The notes beneath the pieces are model-generated. The model was given only the letters and a program-made list of their open reading frames with translations, did no database searches and was not told the DNA's origin. The position numbers and the translations under genes are program-made. From the NCBI RefSeq assembly GCF_014648515.1, contig NZ_BMRG01000015.1, forward strand, positions 95,651 to 159,650: 64,000 nucleotides of DNA. Reading direction: 5' to 3'. Below are positions 53,603 to 61,998 of the stretch, piece after piece; position 1 is the first letter of the stretch; every line of letters starts with the position of its first letter. The stretch is from Saccharothrix coeruleofusca (GTDB lineage: Bacteria; Actinomycetota; Actinomycetes; Mycobacteriales; Pseudonocardiaceae).

Positions 53603-54181
53603 TCAGGCGTCCAGCGGCTCGTAGAACTTGTGCGGATTCACGTCGGTCACTCCCGGCACGGTCCGCACCAGCGCGGTGACCACCTGCTGCTCCGCCACGT
53701 CGTCGAACGGGCCGGTGACCACGACGCGGCCGTCCGCCACCTCGACCCGCCAGCGCCGGGTGCGGCTGTAGGCGCGCAGCAGGCGGTCGACCCTGCCCGC
53801 CAGGACGTCGTCCTCCGGGGTCAGCACGCGCAGCAGGTCGTTGCGGCTGATCACACCGACCAGCACGCCGCGGGCGTCCACCACCGGCAGGCAGCGCAGC
53901 CGGTGGCCCAGCACCGCGCCCGCCAGCTCAGCGGGCGTGGCGGTCAGCGGGGCGCTGACCACCGGCGCGGTCATCACCTGCCGCACCGTCGCGGCGGCGT
54001 CCCGGCCGAGGCTGGCCACCAGCAGGTCGGCTCCGGACACGATGCCGACCAGGTGCTTCTGCACGTCCACCACGGGCAGGGCGGCGAAGCCGTGGTCCAC
54101 CAGCAGCGCGCTCGCGGTGCGCACGGTCGTGGCCGGGGTGACCGAGACGACCGGCCGGGTCATCACATCTGCGGCGTTCAT
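53603..54181 (-). CDS. CBS-pair protein with BON domain (second copy)
   Basis: 192 residues: two CBS motifs (ADVMTRPVVSVTPATTVRTA; VRQVMTAPVVSAPLTATPAELA) and a BON domain (VEVADGRVVVTGPFDDVAEQ). Close in design to the copy at 44716. It heads an operon with the Rv1733c-like gene and possibly devS. Putative DevR-type boxes upstream. Confidence 0.9.
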   Translation of the reverse strand: MNAADVMTRPVVSVTPATTVRTASALLVDHGFAALPVVDVQKHLVGIVSGADLLVASLGRDAAATVRQVMTAPVVSAPLTATPAELAGAVLGHRLRCLPVVDARGVLVGVISRNDLLRVLTPEDDVLAGRVDRLLRAYSRTRRWRVEVADGRVVVTGPFDDVAEQQVVTALVRTVPGVTDVNPHKFYEPLDA

Positions 54182-54217
54182 ACCGGTGACGATCCACCCG
54201 TCCCGGTGCGCGCGGTA

Positions 54218-54310
54218 GTGCGGTTGGGCCCTCGCTCGCGGAGTCCTTGGTCCCGATTCGCCCGCGAACCCGAGTCGAGCCCCCGAGGTCCGGCTCGGGA
54301 CTTCCGGTGC
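54218..54310. promoter_or_regulatory. DevR-type boxes in the CBS-BON / USP divergent promoter
   Basis: GAGTCCTTGGTCCC (54241-54254) pairs with GTGCGGTTGGGCCC (54218-54231) at 23-base centre spacing, on the CBS-BON side. A third, half-like box GGGACTTCCGGTGC (54297-54310) is on the USP side. Confidence 0.62.
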
Positions 54311-54391
54311 GCATGGACTCCGCTCCGCGGTGACCTTGTGCCCTCCCGCCGTCGCAACCCCGCAGCGCACGCTGGAGCCAGGAGGTGCCGG

Positions 54392-54826
54392 ATGATCGTC
54401 GTCGGTGTGGACGGGTCGCCCGCCAGTCGCGGGGCGTTGCGCTGGGCGTTGGACGAAGCGACGCGCACCGGCGCGTCCGTCGAGGCGGTCATGGCGTGGT
54501 CACGCGAGCCGGAGCCGGTGCCCGCCGCGTCGCCGGGCGAGCACCCCCACGGCGATCAGCCCGACCGCAGGCACCCCGCGCGGGAGCTGCACGAGATCGT
54601 CGAGCAGGTGCGCGCACGGGTGCCCCGAGCGCCCGAGGTCGTCGAGGTGACCATCGTCGGCGACGCGGGCCGGGCGCTCACCGACGCGTCCCGGCAGGCG
54701 GACCTGCTCGTGGTGGGCGCCACCGGACGCGGCGCGCTGGTCCAGGCGCTGCTCGGCGACGTGCCCGCGACCTGCCTGCGCCACTCGGCGTGCCCGGTGG
54801 TCGTGGTGCCGCCCCGGCGCACCTGA
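54392..54826 (+). CDS. Universal stress protein (single domain)
   Basis: 144-residue UspA domain: MIVVGVDGSPASRGALRWAL and the nucleotide motif GATGRGALVQALLGDVPATC. ATG at 54392 with AGGAGG. Followed after 29 bases by an unrecognised gene on the same strand, likely in one transcript. Confidence 0.92.
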   Translation: MIVVGVDGSPASRGALRWALDEATRTGASVEAVMAWSREPEPVPAASPGEHPHGDQPDRRHPARELHEIVEQVRARVPRAPEVVEVTIVGDAGRALTDASRQADLLVVGATGRGALVQALLGDVPATCLRHSACPVVVVPPRRT

Positions 54827-54855
54827 CCGATCCCGCCCCACGGAGGTGACCCGCC

Positions 54856-55368
54856 ATGACCACCACGACCCCGACCCGGCTGCCGCTGCCGCTGCCGCTG
54901 CTGATCGACCAGCTGGCCGCGCACCCCGACCTCACCCGCACCACGGCGTGCGTGGTGCGGACCGATCCGGCCACGGCCTACCGCACCGTGCGCGAACGCC
55001 CCGCCCCGCGCTCCCGCCTGTGGGAGCGGCCGGGCTGGAGCGTGCTCGGCGAGCGCCCCGGCGCGGAGCTGGTGTTCGGCTCGATCCTCCCGTCCAGGTC
55101 CCCCGCCCGCCCGCGCGAGCTGGAGGCCAGGGACTTCGTGGACTTCGCCCTGCCCGGTCACCTCAAGGTGGCCTGCTCGCTGTCGGTGCTGCCCTACGGG
55201 CAGTGCCGCGCGCTGGTGACCTGCGAGTTCCGCGTCACGGCCACCGACCCGCGGTCCTGGCAACGCCTCCGCCACGGCCGAGGGCTGATCAGCCCGCTGC
55301 TGGGGCTGCTGCAGCGCGCGATCCTGCGCTCGGTGCGGCGGGACAGCGCCCGCAGTCGCCCGCGTTGA
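54856..55368 (+). CDS. Conserved-looking cytosolic protein, unknown function
   Basis: 170 residues, no signal or membrane helix. The recognisable features are an Arg/Pro-rich middle and a compact end (DFVDFALPGHLKVACSLSVL, then TCEFRVTATDPRSWQRLRH), which recalls SRPBCC/DUF-type lipid-binding proteins seen beside USP genes, though I cannot name the family. ATG with CGGAGGTGA upstream. Probably co-transcribed with the USP gene. Confidence 0.65.
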   Translation: MTTTTPTRLPLPLPLLIDQLAAHPDLTRTTACVVRTDPATAYRTVRERPAPRSRLWERPGWSVLGERPGAELVFGSILPSRSPARPRELEARDFVDFALPGHLKVACSLSVLPYGQCRALVTCEFRVTATDPRSWQRLRHGRGLISPLLGLLQRAILRSVRRDSARSRPR

Positions 55369-55382
55369 GGGCGCTGTCCCGT

Positions 55383-55418
55383 GGTGCCGCCCCGGTCGTG
55401 GTCGACCGGGGCGGCACC
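55383..55418. terminator. Very strong bidirectional hairpin
   Basis: Fifteen-base perfect arms GGTGCCGCCCCGGTC / GACCGGGGCGGCACC with a six-base loop. A second pair (GGACAGCGCC at 55341, GGCGCTGTCC at 55370) flanks the upstream gene's stop. Separates convergent genes. Confidence 0.82.
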
Positions 55419-55441
55419 CGCGTGCCCTTCTCCGGTGGCGG

Positions 55442-56542
55442 TCAGGTCCGCCCGCGCCGGGCAGCCGCGACCAGGAGCGCGCCCGTCAGCAGCGCGAGCA
55501 GACCGGCGAGCGCGCGCCAGGACGCGCCGGTGCCGGTGCCCGCCAGCCCGGAGCCCGCGTCCGAGGGCGTGGTGGGCGCGGCGGTGCCCACCTCCGGTGA
55601 GGTGGTCGCCAAGGTGGTCGAGTCCGGGTCGGGCTGCTCCGGACCGGGTTCGACGAGCACCAGGCGGACGCCGGGATCGCCGCCCGCGCTGACCGGGAAG
55701 TCCTTGCCCGAGGCGATCTCCCACGGTCCCACCACCCCGGTGTCGTGCAGGCCGACCGGCACGTCGGAGAACCCGAACCGCCCCTGCTCGTCGGTGGTGT
55801 CCCTGACCAGCACCGCACCGGTGACCTGGTCCCTGAGATGGACCTCCGCGCCCGGCAGCGGCCTGCTCGTCAGCGCTCCCGCGACGTCGGACGCCGAGGC
55901 GCGGCGCACGGCGAGCAGCCCCTCGACGCGCGCCGCGCGGCGGCCGGGGACGCGGGCGAGCGCGGACGCCCCGGCGCTGCCCTCGCCGAACGGCGGTGAG
56001 CCGAAGGCCCCGCTCACCCTGATGCGCCCCAGGTCGGCCCGGTGGTCGTCGACGGGGAGGCGCACCTGGACGGTCCGCGTCCCGCCGGGCGGCAGGGTGA
56101 CCCCTGGACCGGGGTAGCGCAGATCCCCGAGGTCGACAGCGGTCCCGCCGTCCTCGTCGAAGCTGCCGGTGACGCCGGGAACCGCCGCGCGGCCACCGTT
56201 GGTCACGGTCAGCACCAGCAGCGCGATGTCACCGTTCCGGTAGGACTGCCGGTCGAACGCGGCTGTCGCGGTGAGGACGTGCTCCGCCACGAGCTCGCCG
56301 CGGAGCGGGACGTCCGGGCCGGGGCCGTGCCCCACTCCGACCCGAGGCCGGGGGAACGACCACCCGTTGGCGGCGACGCTGATCGAGTAGCCGCCAGTCC
56401 GGTCGGTGACCGCCCGGTGCTGGCCAGGCGACTGCGGCGTGGTGGGCTCGGTCACCTCCGCGCGCCCCTCGAACGCGGACACCCCGACGCAGAGCGCCGC
56501 CGTGGACACCAGCACACCCAGATTCCTGAACGAGCGCGACAT
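55442..56542 (-). CDS. Secreted, sortase-anchored surface protein (LAGTG motif)
   Basis: 366 residues. Signal peptide (LGVLVSTAALCVGVSAFEG), beta-rich body with DUF11-like (GDIALLVLTVTNGG) and carboxypeptidase-regulatory/SdrB-like stretches (LPGAEVHLRDQVTGAVL; DTTDEQGRFGFSDVPVG), then a Thr/Pro/Asp-rich stalk. The C-terminus is a full sorting signal: LAGTG, a hydrophobic stretch, and RRGRT. LAxTG is the motif cut by class E sortases of actinomycetes, so it should be linked to the cell wall. The ATG at 56542 has GGGAGG. No sortase gene is in the window. Confidence 0.82.
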   Translation of the reverse strand: MSRSFRNLGVLVSTAALCVGVSAFEGRAEVTEPTTPQSPGQHRAVTDRTGGYSISVAANGWSFPRPRVGVGHGPGPDVPLRGELVAEHVLTATAAFDRQSYRNGDIALLVLTVTNGGRAAVPGVTGSFDEDGGTAVDLGDLRYPGPGVTLPPGGTRTVQVRLPVDDHRADLGRIRVSGAFGSPPFGEGSAGASALARVPGRRAARVEGLLAVRRASASDVAGALTSRPLPGAEVHLRDQVTGAVLVRDTTDEQGRFGFSDVPVGLHDTGVVGPWEIASGKDFPVSAGGDPGVRLVLVEPGPEQPDPDSTTLATTSPEVGTAAPTTPSDAGSGLAGTGTGASWRALAGLLALLTGALLVAAARRGRT

Positions 56543-56645
56543 CTCGACCTCCCGACCCGTTTCGCCCCGTCCAGCCTCCGCCCGCCGCGGCGGTGCGGGC
56601 AGAGGCGTCGGTGCCCGGTTCCGGATCGTTCGCCCCTGCCCCACT

Positions 56646-56711
56646 GGGACTTCCTGCCTCGGCCCGCCTTCCGCGGGTCCTTGGTCCCGCTCCGGACGGG
56701 TCATCGGCCGC
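56646..56711. promoter_or_regulatory. DevR-type boxes between surface-protein and membrane-protein genes
   Basis: GGGTCCTTGGTCCC (56675-56688) pairs with GGGTCATCGGCCGC (56698-56711), centres 23 bases apart, ~85 bases ahead of the plus-strand gene. A half-like GGGACTTCCTGCCT (56646-56659) points to the surface-protein side. Confidence 0.68.
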
Positions 56712-56788
56712 TGTACCCCCGTGCCCGGTGGTGGCCGACTGGGAGGGGGTGGTTCCCCACCCCGCGCGCGTGGCCCGAGGAGGTCGAC

Positions 56789-57265
56789 ATGACGAGCACG
56801 ACGACCCGATCCGCACGACCGCTGGGCGACCTGTTCGCGGTGTCGGCCAACGTGGTCCTGCTGGTCCTGGTGAACCTCTCCCCAGGTTGGCGTGCCGTGC
56901 CCTTCCTGACCGAGCGGGCGGGCGCGGTGGTGGTGGTGTTCGACATCGCGCTGGCCGTCGGCCTGGTGGCGGCCATCGCATGCCTGGTCCGGCCGCACCG
57001 CCTGGTGCGCCTGGCCTGCGACGTGGTCACCACCGCCTTCGCCATGACCGTGCTCTGGACGACCTGGTCGGTGTTCCCGTTCGCCTTCGACGACCCGGCG
57101 GTGGACTGGGCGTCGGTGCTGGCGGTGGGGCTGCCCTCGATCGGCGCCGTCGTCCTGATCGCCTTCCTGGTCCAGACCGCGGCACTGGTGCGCGTCCTGT
57201 GGGCGCGCACCGGCCCCGGTGACCAGGAAGGCGATCCGAGTGCCGTCAGGCCGGAGTACCGGTGA
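56789..57265 (+). CDS. Four-TM membrane protein, unknown function
   Basis: 158 residues with four hydrophobic segments (e.g. FAVSANVVLLVLVNL; VVVVFDIALAVGLVAAIACL; VVTTAFAMTVLWTTW; LPSIGAVVLIAFLVQTAALV). Reminiscent of small membrane proteins in DosR-like regulons, but I do not recognise a family. ATG at 56789 with GAGGAGG. Its last 20 bases overlap the flavodoxin gene coming from the other side. Confidence 0.72.
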   Translation: MTSTTTRSARPLGDLFAVSANVVLLVLVNLSPGWRAVPFLTERAGAVVVVFDIALAVGLVAAIACLVRPHRLVRLACDVVTTAFAMTVLWTTWSVFPFAFDDPAVDWASVLAVGLPSIGAVVLIAFLVQTAALVRVLWARTGPGDQEGDPSAVRPEYR

Positions 57266-57746
57266 GCATGGCCCGCGCCCAGGCCGTGGCGCGGGCGGGT
57301 TCGCCGACCAGCAGCGGACCGGGCGTCCCCGTGACGTGGAAGGACATCGGCCGCTCCGGCACCTCGAAGTGCAGGGCCCGCAGCCGCTTGGCGATGGCCT
57401 TGGCGGCCGAGCCTGGCAGCCAGCCGCCCCTGAGCCTGGTGTCGAAGGCGTGCGCGGTGACGCGGCGCCCGTGCGGCGCGAGGGCGTCCAACCACTCGCG
57501 GACCCCGCGCCCGGCGGAGACCAGCTCGGCGCCTGCCTGGTCGGCGGCGGACTTGCGGGTGGCGGGCCTGCTCAGCCCGAACGCGTGCGTGGGCGCGCCG
57601 ACCACCAGCAGCCCGACGTCCTCGGGCAGGACGTCGGGGGCGTCGGAGACCTCGACGACCTCGGCGGCCAGTGCGGTGCCGATCGCCTCGGCGATGGCCT
57701 TGGTGTTGCCGAACATGGATTCGTAGACCACGAGTGCGCGTGACAT
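57246..57746 (-). CDS. Flavodoxin-domain protein
   Basis: 166 residues. Starts [20 protein letters not shown], the FMN phosphate-binding loop of flavodoxins (T/S-x-G/F-N-T), with [17 protein letters not shown] as the second FMN loop. Longer and more basic at the C-terminus than true flavodoxins, like MDO/protoporphyrinogen-oxidase-type family members of actinobacteria. Could deliver electrons, including to the pyruvate formate-lyase activase next to it, which needs a reduced flavodoxin in E. coli. Divergent from that operon. Confidence 0.85.
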   Translation of the reverse strand: MSRALVVYESMFGNTKAIAEAIGTALAAEVVEVSDAPDVLPEDVGLLVVGAPTHAFGLSRPATRKSAADQAGAELVSAGRGVREWLDALAPHGRRVTAHAFDTRLRGGWLPGSAAKAIAKRLRALHFEVPERPMSFHVTGTPGPLLVGEPARATAWARAMLTGTPA

Positions 57747-57823
57747 GGCGGACCACCTTCCTGTCACCTCCACGGTGCGCCGAGGCGCGGCGGGCGGACA
57801 GCGGCGAACACCCCGCGACGGCC

Positions 57824-57859
57824 GGGACCTCCGGCGCGGCCACGTGGGACCGACGGCCC
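57824..57859. promoter_or_regulatory. DevR-type box pair between flavodoxin and ADH-PFL operon
   Basis: GGGACCTCCGGCGC (57824-57837) and GGGACCGACGGCCC (57846-57859), centres 22 bases apart; the second is 58 bases before the ADH start. Confidence 0.62.
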
Positions 57860-57917
57860 TGTCCCCCGTGGACCCGCCGGGGAAGCCTTGAGGTGAGCGC
57901 AGTGCGAGGAGGACCCC

Positions 57918-58955
57918 ATGAAGGCGATGGTTTTCCACGGGCCCGGCAGGCGGGCCTGGGAGGACGTGCCGGACCCCGAGCTGGTCGACCCGACCGACGC
58001 GGTGGTGCGGATCACCGCGGCCACCATCTGCGGCACCGACCTGCACATCCTCAAGGGCGACGTGCCCGAGGTGGAGCCGGGCCGGGTGCTGGGGCACGAG
58101 GCCGTCGGCGTGGTGGAGCGGGTCGGCGCCGCGGTGACCGGCGTCAAGCCCGGCGACCGCGTGCTGGTGTCGTGCATCAGCGCCTGCGGGCGCTGCGAGT
58201 ACTGCCGCGCAGGCGGGTACGGCCAGTGCCTGGGCGGTGGCGGCTGGGTGCTGGGGCACCTGGTCGACGGCACGCACGCGGAGCTGCTGCGGGTGCCCTT
58301 CGCCGACACCTCCACCCACCTGCTGCCCGACGGCGTCGCGGACGAGGCCGCGGTCATGCTGTCGGACATCCTGCCCACCGCCTACGAGGTGGGCGTGCTC
58401 AACGGTCGCGTGCTGCCGGGCCAGACCGTGGTCGTGGTCGGCGCGGGCCCGGTCGGGTTGGCCGCGGTCGAGACCGCGCGGCTGTTCAGCCCCGGCCTGG
58501 TGGTGGCCGTCGACCTGGCCCCGTCGCGGCTGGACGCGGCCAAGCAGTTCGGCGCGGACGCGACCGTCAACGCCGCCGAGGACGTCGAGGGCGCGGTCGC
58601 GGAGCTGACCGGCGGGCGCGGCGCGGACGTCGCGATCGAGGCGGTCGGCGTGCCGGAGACCTTCGAGCTGTGCGCGCGGCTGATCCGCCCCGGCGGCCGG
58701 GTGGCCAACGTCGGCGTGCACGGCAAGGCCGCCGCGCTGCACCTGGAGCGGCTGTGGATTCGCAACGTCACCATCACCACCGGCCTGGTGGACACCGCCA
58801 CCACGCCCGCGCTGCTGAGGATGCTGGCGGCGGGGCGCCTGGACGCGGAGCGGTTCATCACCCACCGCTTCGGGCTGGACGAGTTCGACGCGGCCTACGA
58901 CGTGTTCGCGCGGTCGGCGCAGACCGGCGCGCTGAAGGTGGTGCTGACGCGATGA
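57918..58955 (+). CDS. Zinc-dependent alcohol dehydrogenase, first gene of PFL operon
   Basis: 345-residue medium-chain dehydrogenase: catalytic zinc region [16 protein letters not shown] and GHEAVGVV, structural-zinc cysteines [18 protein letters not shown] fold [17 protein letters not shown]. Closest in motif to the ketose/butanediol-type zinc ADH family of actinomycetes. The stop overlaps the pflB start by four bases (ATGA), so they are translationally linked; it could use the acetyl-CoA-derived aldehyde as electron sink. Substrate not proven. Confidence 0.92.
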   Translation: MKAMVFHGPGRRAWEDVPDPELVDPTDAVVRITAATICGTDLHILKGDVPEVEPGRVLGHEAVGVVERVGAAVTGVKPGDRVLVSCISACGRCEYCRAGGYGQCLGGGGWVLGHLVDGTHAELLRVPFADTSTHLLPDGVADEAAVMLSDILPTAYEVGVLNGRVLPGQTVVVVGAGPVGLAAVETARLFSPGLVVAVDLAPSRLDAAKQFGADATVNAAEDVEGAVAELTGGRGADVAIEAVGVPETFELCARLIRPGGRVANVGVHGKAAALHLERLWIRNVTITTGLVDTATTPALLRMLAAGRLDAERFITHRFGLDEFDAAYDVFARSAQTGALKVVLTR

Positions 58956-61210
58956 CCGCGGTGGAAGAAGCGGTGGAGGAGCGGGTCCGCGCGTGGGCCG
59001 GGTTCCGCGGCCAGGCGTGGCGGAACGCGATCGACGTGCGCGGCTTCATCCAGGACAACTACACGCCTTACACCGGCGACGCGGGGTTCCTGGCCGGGCC
59101 GACGGAGCGGACCACCGCTCTGTGGCACGCGCTGACCGGGTTGTTCGCCGAGGAGCGCGAGCGCGGCGTGCTCGACGTGGACGCGCGCGTGCCGTCCTCG
59201 ATCACCTCGCACGCGCCCGGCTACATCGACCGCGAACGCGAGATAGTCGTCGGCTTGCAGACCGACGCGCCGCTCAAGCGCGCGATCATGCCGCAGGGCG
59301 GTCTGCGGATGGTGGAGACCAGCCTGGACGCCTACGGCTACGAGCTGGACCCCGCGGTGCGGGAGATCTTCACCAAGTACCGCAAGACGCACAACGACGG
59401 CGTGTTCGACGCCTACACCGAGGAGATCAAACGCGCCCGCAAAGCGGGGATCATCACCGGCCTGCCCGACGCCTACGGCCGCGGCCGGATCATCGGCGAC
59501 TACCGGCGCGTGGCGCTGTACGGCGTGGACCGGCTCGTCGAGGCCAAGCGGGCCGAGCGGGCCGCGATCGACGCCGTGCCGTCCACCGAGTCGGTCATCC
59601 GCGACCGGGAGGAGCTGGCCGAGCAGATCCGCGCGCTGCACGAGCTGAAGGAGATGGTCGCCTCCTACGGCGACGACATCTCCGGGCCCGCCCGGACGGC
59701 GCGGGAAGCCGTGCAGTGGCTGTACTACGCCTACCTGGCGGCGGTGAAGGAGCAGAACGGCGCGGCCATGTCGCTCGGGCGCACCTCCACGTTCCTCGAC
59801 GTCTACCTCCAGCGCGACCTGGAGTCGGGCGCGCTGACCGAGCGGGACGCCCAGGAGCTGGTCGACGACCTGGTGATCAAGCTGCGGATCGTGCGGTTCC
59901 TCCGCACGCCCGCCTACGACCAGCTGTTCTCCGGCGACCCGACGTGGGTGACCGAGAGCATCGGCGGCATCGGCGAGGACGGCCGCCCGCTGGTCGCGAA
60001 GACCAGCTTCCGGTTCCTGCAGACCCTCTACAACCTCGGCCCGGCCCCCGAGCCGAACCTGACCGTGCTGTGGTCACCCCGGCTGCCCGAGGGGTTCAAG
60101 CGGTTCTGCGCCAAGGTGTCGGTGGACACCAGCTCCATCCAGTACGAGAACGACGAGCTGATCCGCCCCCGCTTCGGCGACGACACCGCCATCGCCTGCT
60201 GCGTGTCCGCCATGCGGGTGGGCGAGCAGACGCAGCTGTTCGGCGCTCGGGTCAACCTGGCCAAGGCGCTGCTGTACGCGATCAACGGCGGGCGCGACGA
60301 GGTCAGCGGTGAGCAGGTCGGTCCCGCCCACCCGCCGCTGGCGGGCGACCACCTGGACGCGGGCGAGGTCCGCGAGGCGTTCGACCGGATGACCGATTGG
60401 CTGGCCAGGACCTACGTGGACGCTTTGAACATCATCCACTACATGCACGACAAGTACGCCTACGAGCGCATCGAGATGGCCTTGCACGACCACCCGGTGC
60501 AGCGGCTGCTCGGGTGCGGCATCGCGGGCCTGTCGGTGGTCGCGGACAGCCTGTCGGCGATCGAGCACGCCCGCGTGCGGGTCGTCCGCGACGGGACCGG
60601 GCTGGCCGTCGACTACGTCGTGGAGGGCGAGTTCCCCCGCTACGGCAACAACGACGACCGCGCCGACGCGATCGCCGTCGGGCTGGTCGAGGACTTCATG
60701 GGCAAGGTCCGGCGCTACCCCGCCTACCGCGACGCCGTGCACACCCAGTCGGTGCTCACCATCACCTCCAACGTGGTCTACGGCAAGCACACCGGCAACA
60801 CCCCGGACGGGCGGCGCGCGGGCGAGCCGTTCGCGCCGGGCGCGAACCCGATGAACGGGCGCGACCGGCACGGCCTGGTCGCCGCCGCGCTGTCGGTGGC
60901 GAAGCTGCCCTACGACCAGGCGCGCGACGGCATCTCGCTGACCGCGAGCATCACGCCGTCGGGCCTGGGCAGGACGGCGGAGGAGCAGGTGGACAACCTG
61001 GTCGGCGTGCTCGACGCCTACACCGACGCGGGCGGCTTCCACCTCAACGCCAACGTGCTCAACCGCGAGGTGCTGCTGGACGCCATGGCGCACCCGGAGC
61101 GCTACCCGCAGCTGACCATCCGGGTGTCCGGGTACGCGGTGAACTTCGTGCGGCTGACCCCGGAACAGCAGCGCGACGTGGTCGACCGCACCTTCCACGG
61201 GTCGCTGTGA
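58952..61210 (+). CDS. pflB: Pyruvate formate-lyase (formate C-acetyltransferase)
   Basis: Converts pyruvate and CoA to acetyl-CoA and formate by a glycyl radical. 752 residues, near the E. coli length. Both catalytic cysteines are present side by side ([10 protein letters not shown], Cys416-Cys417). The radical loop near the end reads [12 protein letters not shown], with Gly727. The Cys-Cys pair plus RVSGYAV identify true PFL among glycyl-radical enzymes. The active radical is destroyed by oxygen, so the gene implies anaerobic or microaerobic metabolism. It is third in a tight order ADH-pflB-pflA with ATGA and one-base overlaps. Confidence 0.96.
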   Translation: MTAVEEAVEERVRAWAGFRGQAWRNAIDVRGFIQDNYTPYTGDAGFLAGPTERTTALWHALTGLFAEERERGVLDVDARVPSSITSHAPGYIDREREIVVGLQTDAPLKRAIMPQGGLRMVETSLDAYGYELDPAVREIFTKYRKTHNDGVFDAYTEEIKRARKAGIITGLPDAYGRGRIIGDYRRVALYGVDRLVEAKRAERAAIDAVPSTESVIRDREELAEQIRALHELKEMVASYGDDISGPARTAREAVQWLYYAYLAAVKEQNGAAMSLGRTSTFLDVYLQRDLESGALTERDAQELVDDLVIKLRIVRFLRTPAYDQLFSGDPTWVTESIGGIGEDGRPLVAKTSFRFLQTLYNLGPAPEPNLTVLWSPRLPEGFKRFCAKVSVDTSSIQYENDELIRPRFGDDTAIACCVSAMRVGEQTQLFGARVNLAKALLYAINGGRDEVSGEQVGPAHPPLAGDHLDAGEVREAFDRMTDWLARTYVDALNIIHYMHDKYAYERIEMALHDHPVQRLLGCGIAGLSVVADSLSAIEHARVRVVRDGTGLAVDYVVEGEFPRYGNNDDRADAIAVGLVEDFMGKVRRYPAYRDAVHTQSVLTITSNVVYGKHTGNTPDGRRAGEPFAPGANPMNGRDRHGLVAAALSVAKLPYDQARDGISLTASITPSGLGRTAEEQVDNLVGVLDAYTDAGGFHLNANVLNREVLLDAMAHPERYPQLTIRVSGYAVNFVRLTPEQQRDVVDRTFHGSL

Positions 61211-61983
61211 TGACGACTGAGGCAACCACCGCGGCAACCACCGCGGCAACCACCGCGGTGACCACCGGGACGATCCACTCCTGGGACCTGGCCACGGCGG
61301 TGGACGGCCCCGGCACCCGGTTCGTGCTCTTCACGGCCGGGTGCCCGCTGCGCTGCCTGTACTGCCACAACCCGGAGACGCGGTTCGCGCGGTACGGGCG
61401 GCGCGTCACCGTCGAGTCGGTCGTCGCCGAGATCTCCCGCTACCGCAGGTTCATCCAAGTCGCGGGCGGCGGGGTGACGATCAGCGGCGGCGAGCCGCTG
61501 CTGCAGCCGGAGTTCACCGGCGAGCTGCTGCGCGCGGTGAAGGGGCTGGGCCTGCACACCGCCCTGGACACCTCCGGCCTGCTGGGCGCGCGGGCGTCGG
61601 ACCGGCTGCTGGCCGACACCGACCTGGTGCTGCTGGACATCAAGTCCTGGCACCCGGCCACCTACCGGCGCGTCACCGGCGGCGAGGTGGCTCCGACCCT
61701 GGCCTTCGCGCGCCGCCTGGCGGAGCTGGGCAAGCCGATGTGGATCAGGTTCGTCCTGGTGCCCGGCCTGACCGACGAGTGGGACAACGTCGAGGGCATC
61801 GCCTCGTTCGCGTCCACTCTGGACAGTGTGGAGCGGGTGGACGTGCTGCCCTTCCACAAGATGGGCGCGCCGAAGTACGCGGCCATCGGCCTGCCGTTCG
61901 AGCTGGCCGACACGCCGGTGCCGGACGCGGAGCTGGTCGAGCGGGTGCGCGGTCAGTTCCGCGCCCACGGCCTGCAGGCGTGA
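61210..61983 (+). CDS. pflA: Pyruvate formate-lyase-activating enzyme (radical SAM)
   Basis: 257 residues. Makes the Gly radical on PflB using S-adenosylmethionine and a [4Fe-4S] cluster. The cluster motif is CPLRCLYCHNPE (Cys45, 49, 52), with SISGGEPL-like TISGGEPL. VLPFHKMG and the LLDIKSWHP strand are standard PflA motifs. The first ~20 residues are an Ala/Thr tail made by a 12-bp repeat and are not part of the enzyme core. ATG at 61210 shares a base with the pflB stop; a GTG three bases earlier is possible. Confidence 0.95.
   Translation: MTTEATTAATTAATTAVTTGTIHSWDLATAVDGPGTRFVLFTAGCPLRCLYCHNPETRFARYGRRVTVESVVAEISRYRRFIQVAGGGVTISGGEPLLQPEFTGELLRAVKGLGLHTALDTSGLLGARASDRLLADTDLVLLDIKSWHPATYRRVTGGEVAPTLAFARRLAELGKPMWIRFVLVPGLTDEWDNVEGIASFASTLDSVERVDVLPFHKMGAPKYAAIGLPFELADTPVPDAELVERVRGQFRAHGLQA
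61222..61257. repeat. 12-bp repeat (three units) in pflA 5' end
   Basis: GCAACCACCGCG three times in tandem, coding for Ala-Thr-Thr-Ala units ahead of the conserved domain. Confidence 0.92.
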
Positions 61984-61998
61984 GGCCGGGGACGCGGA

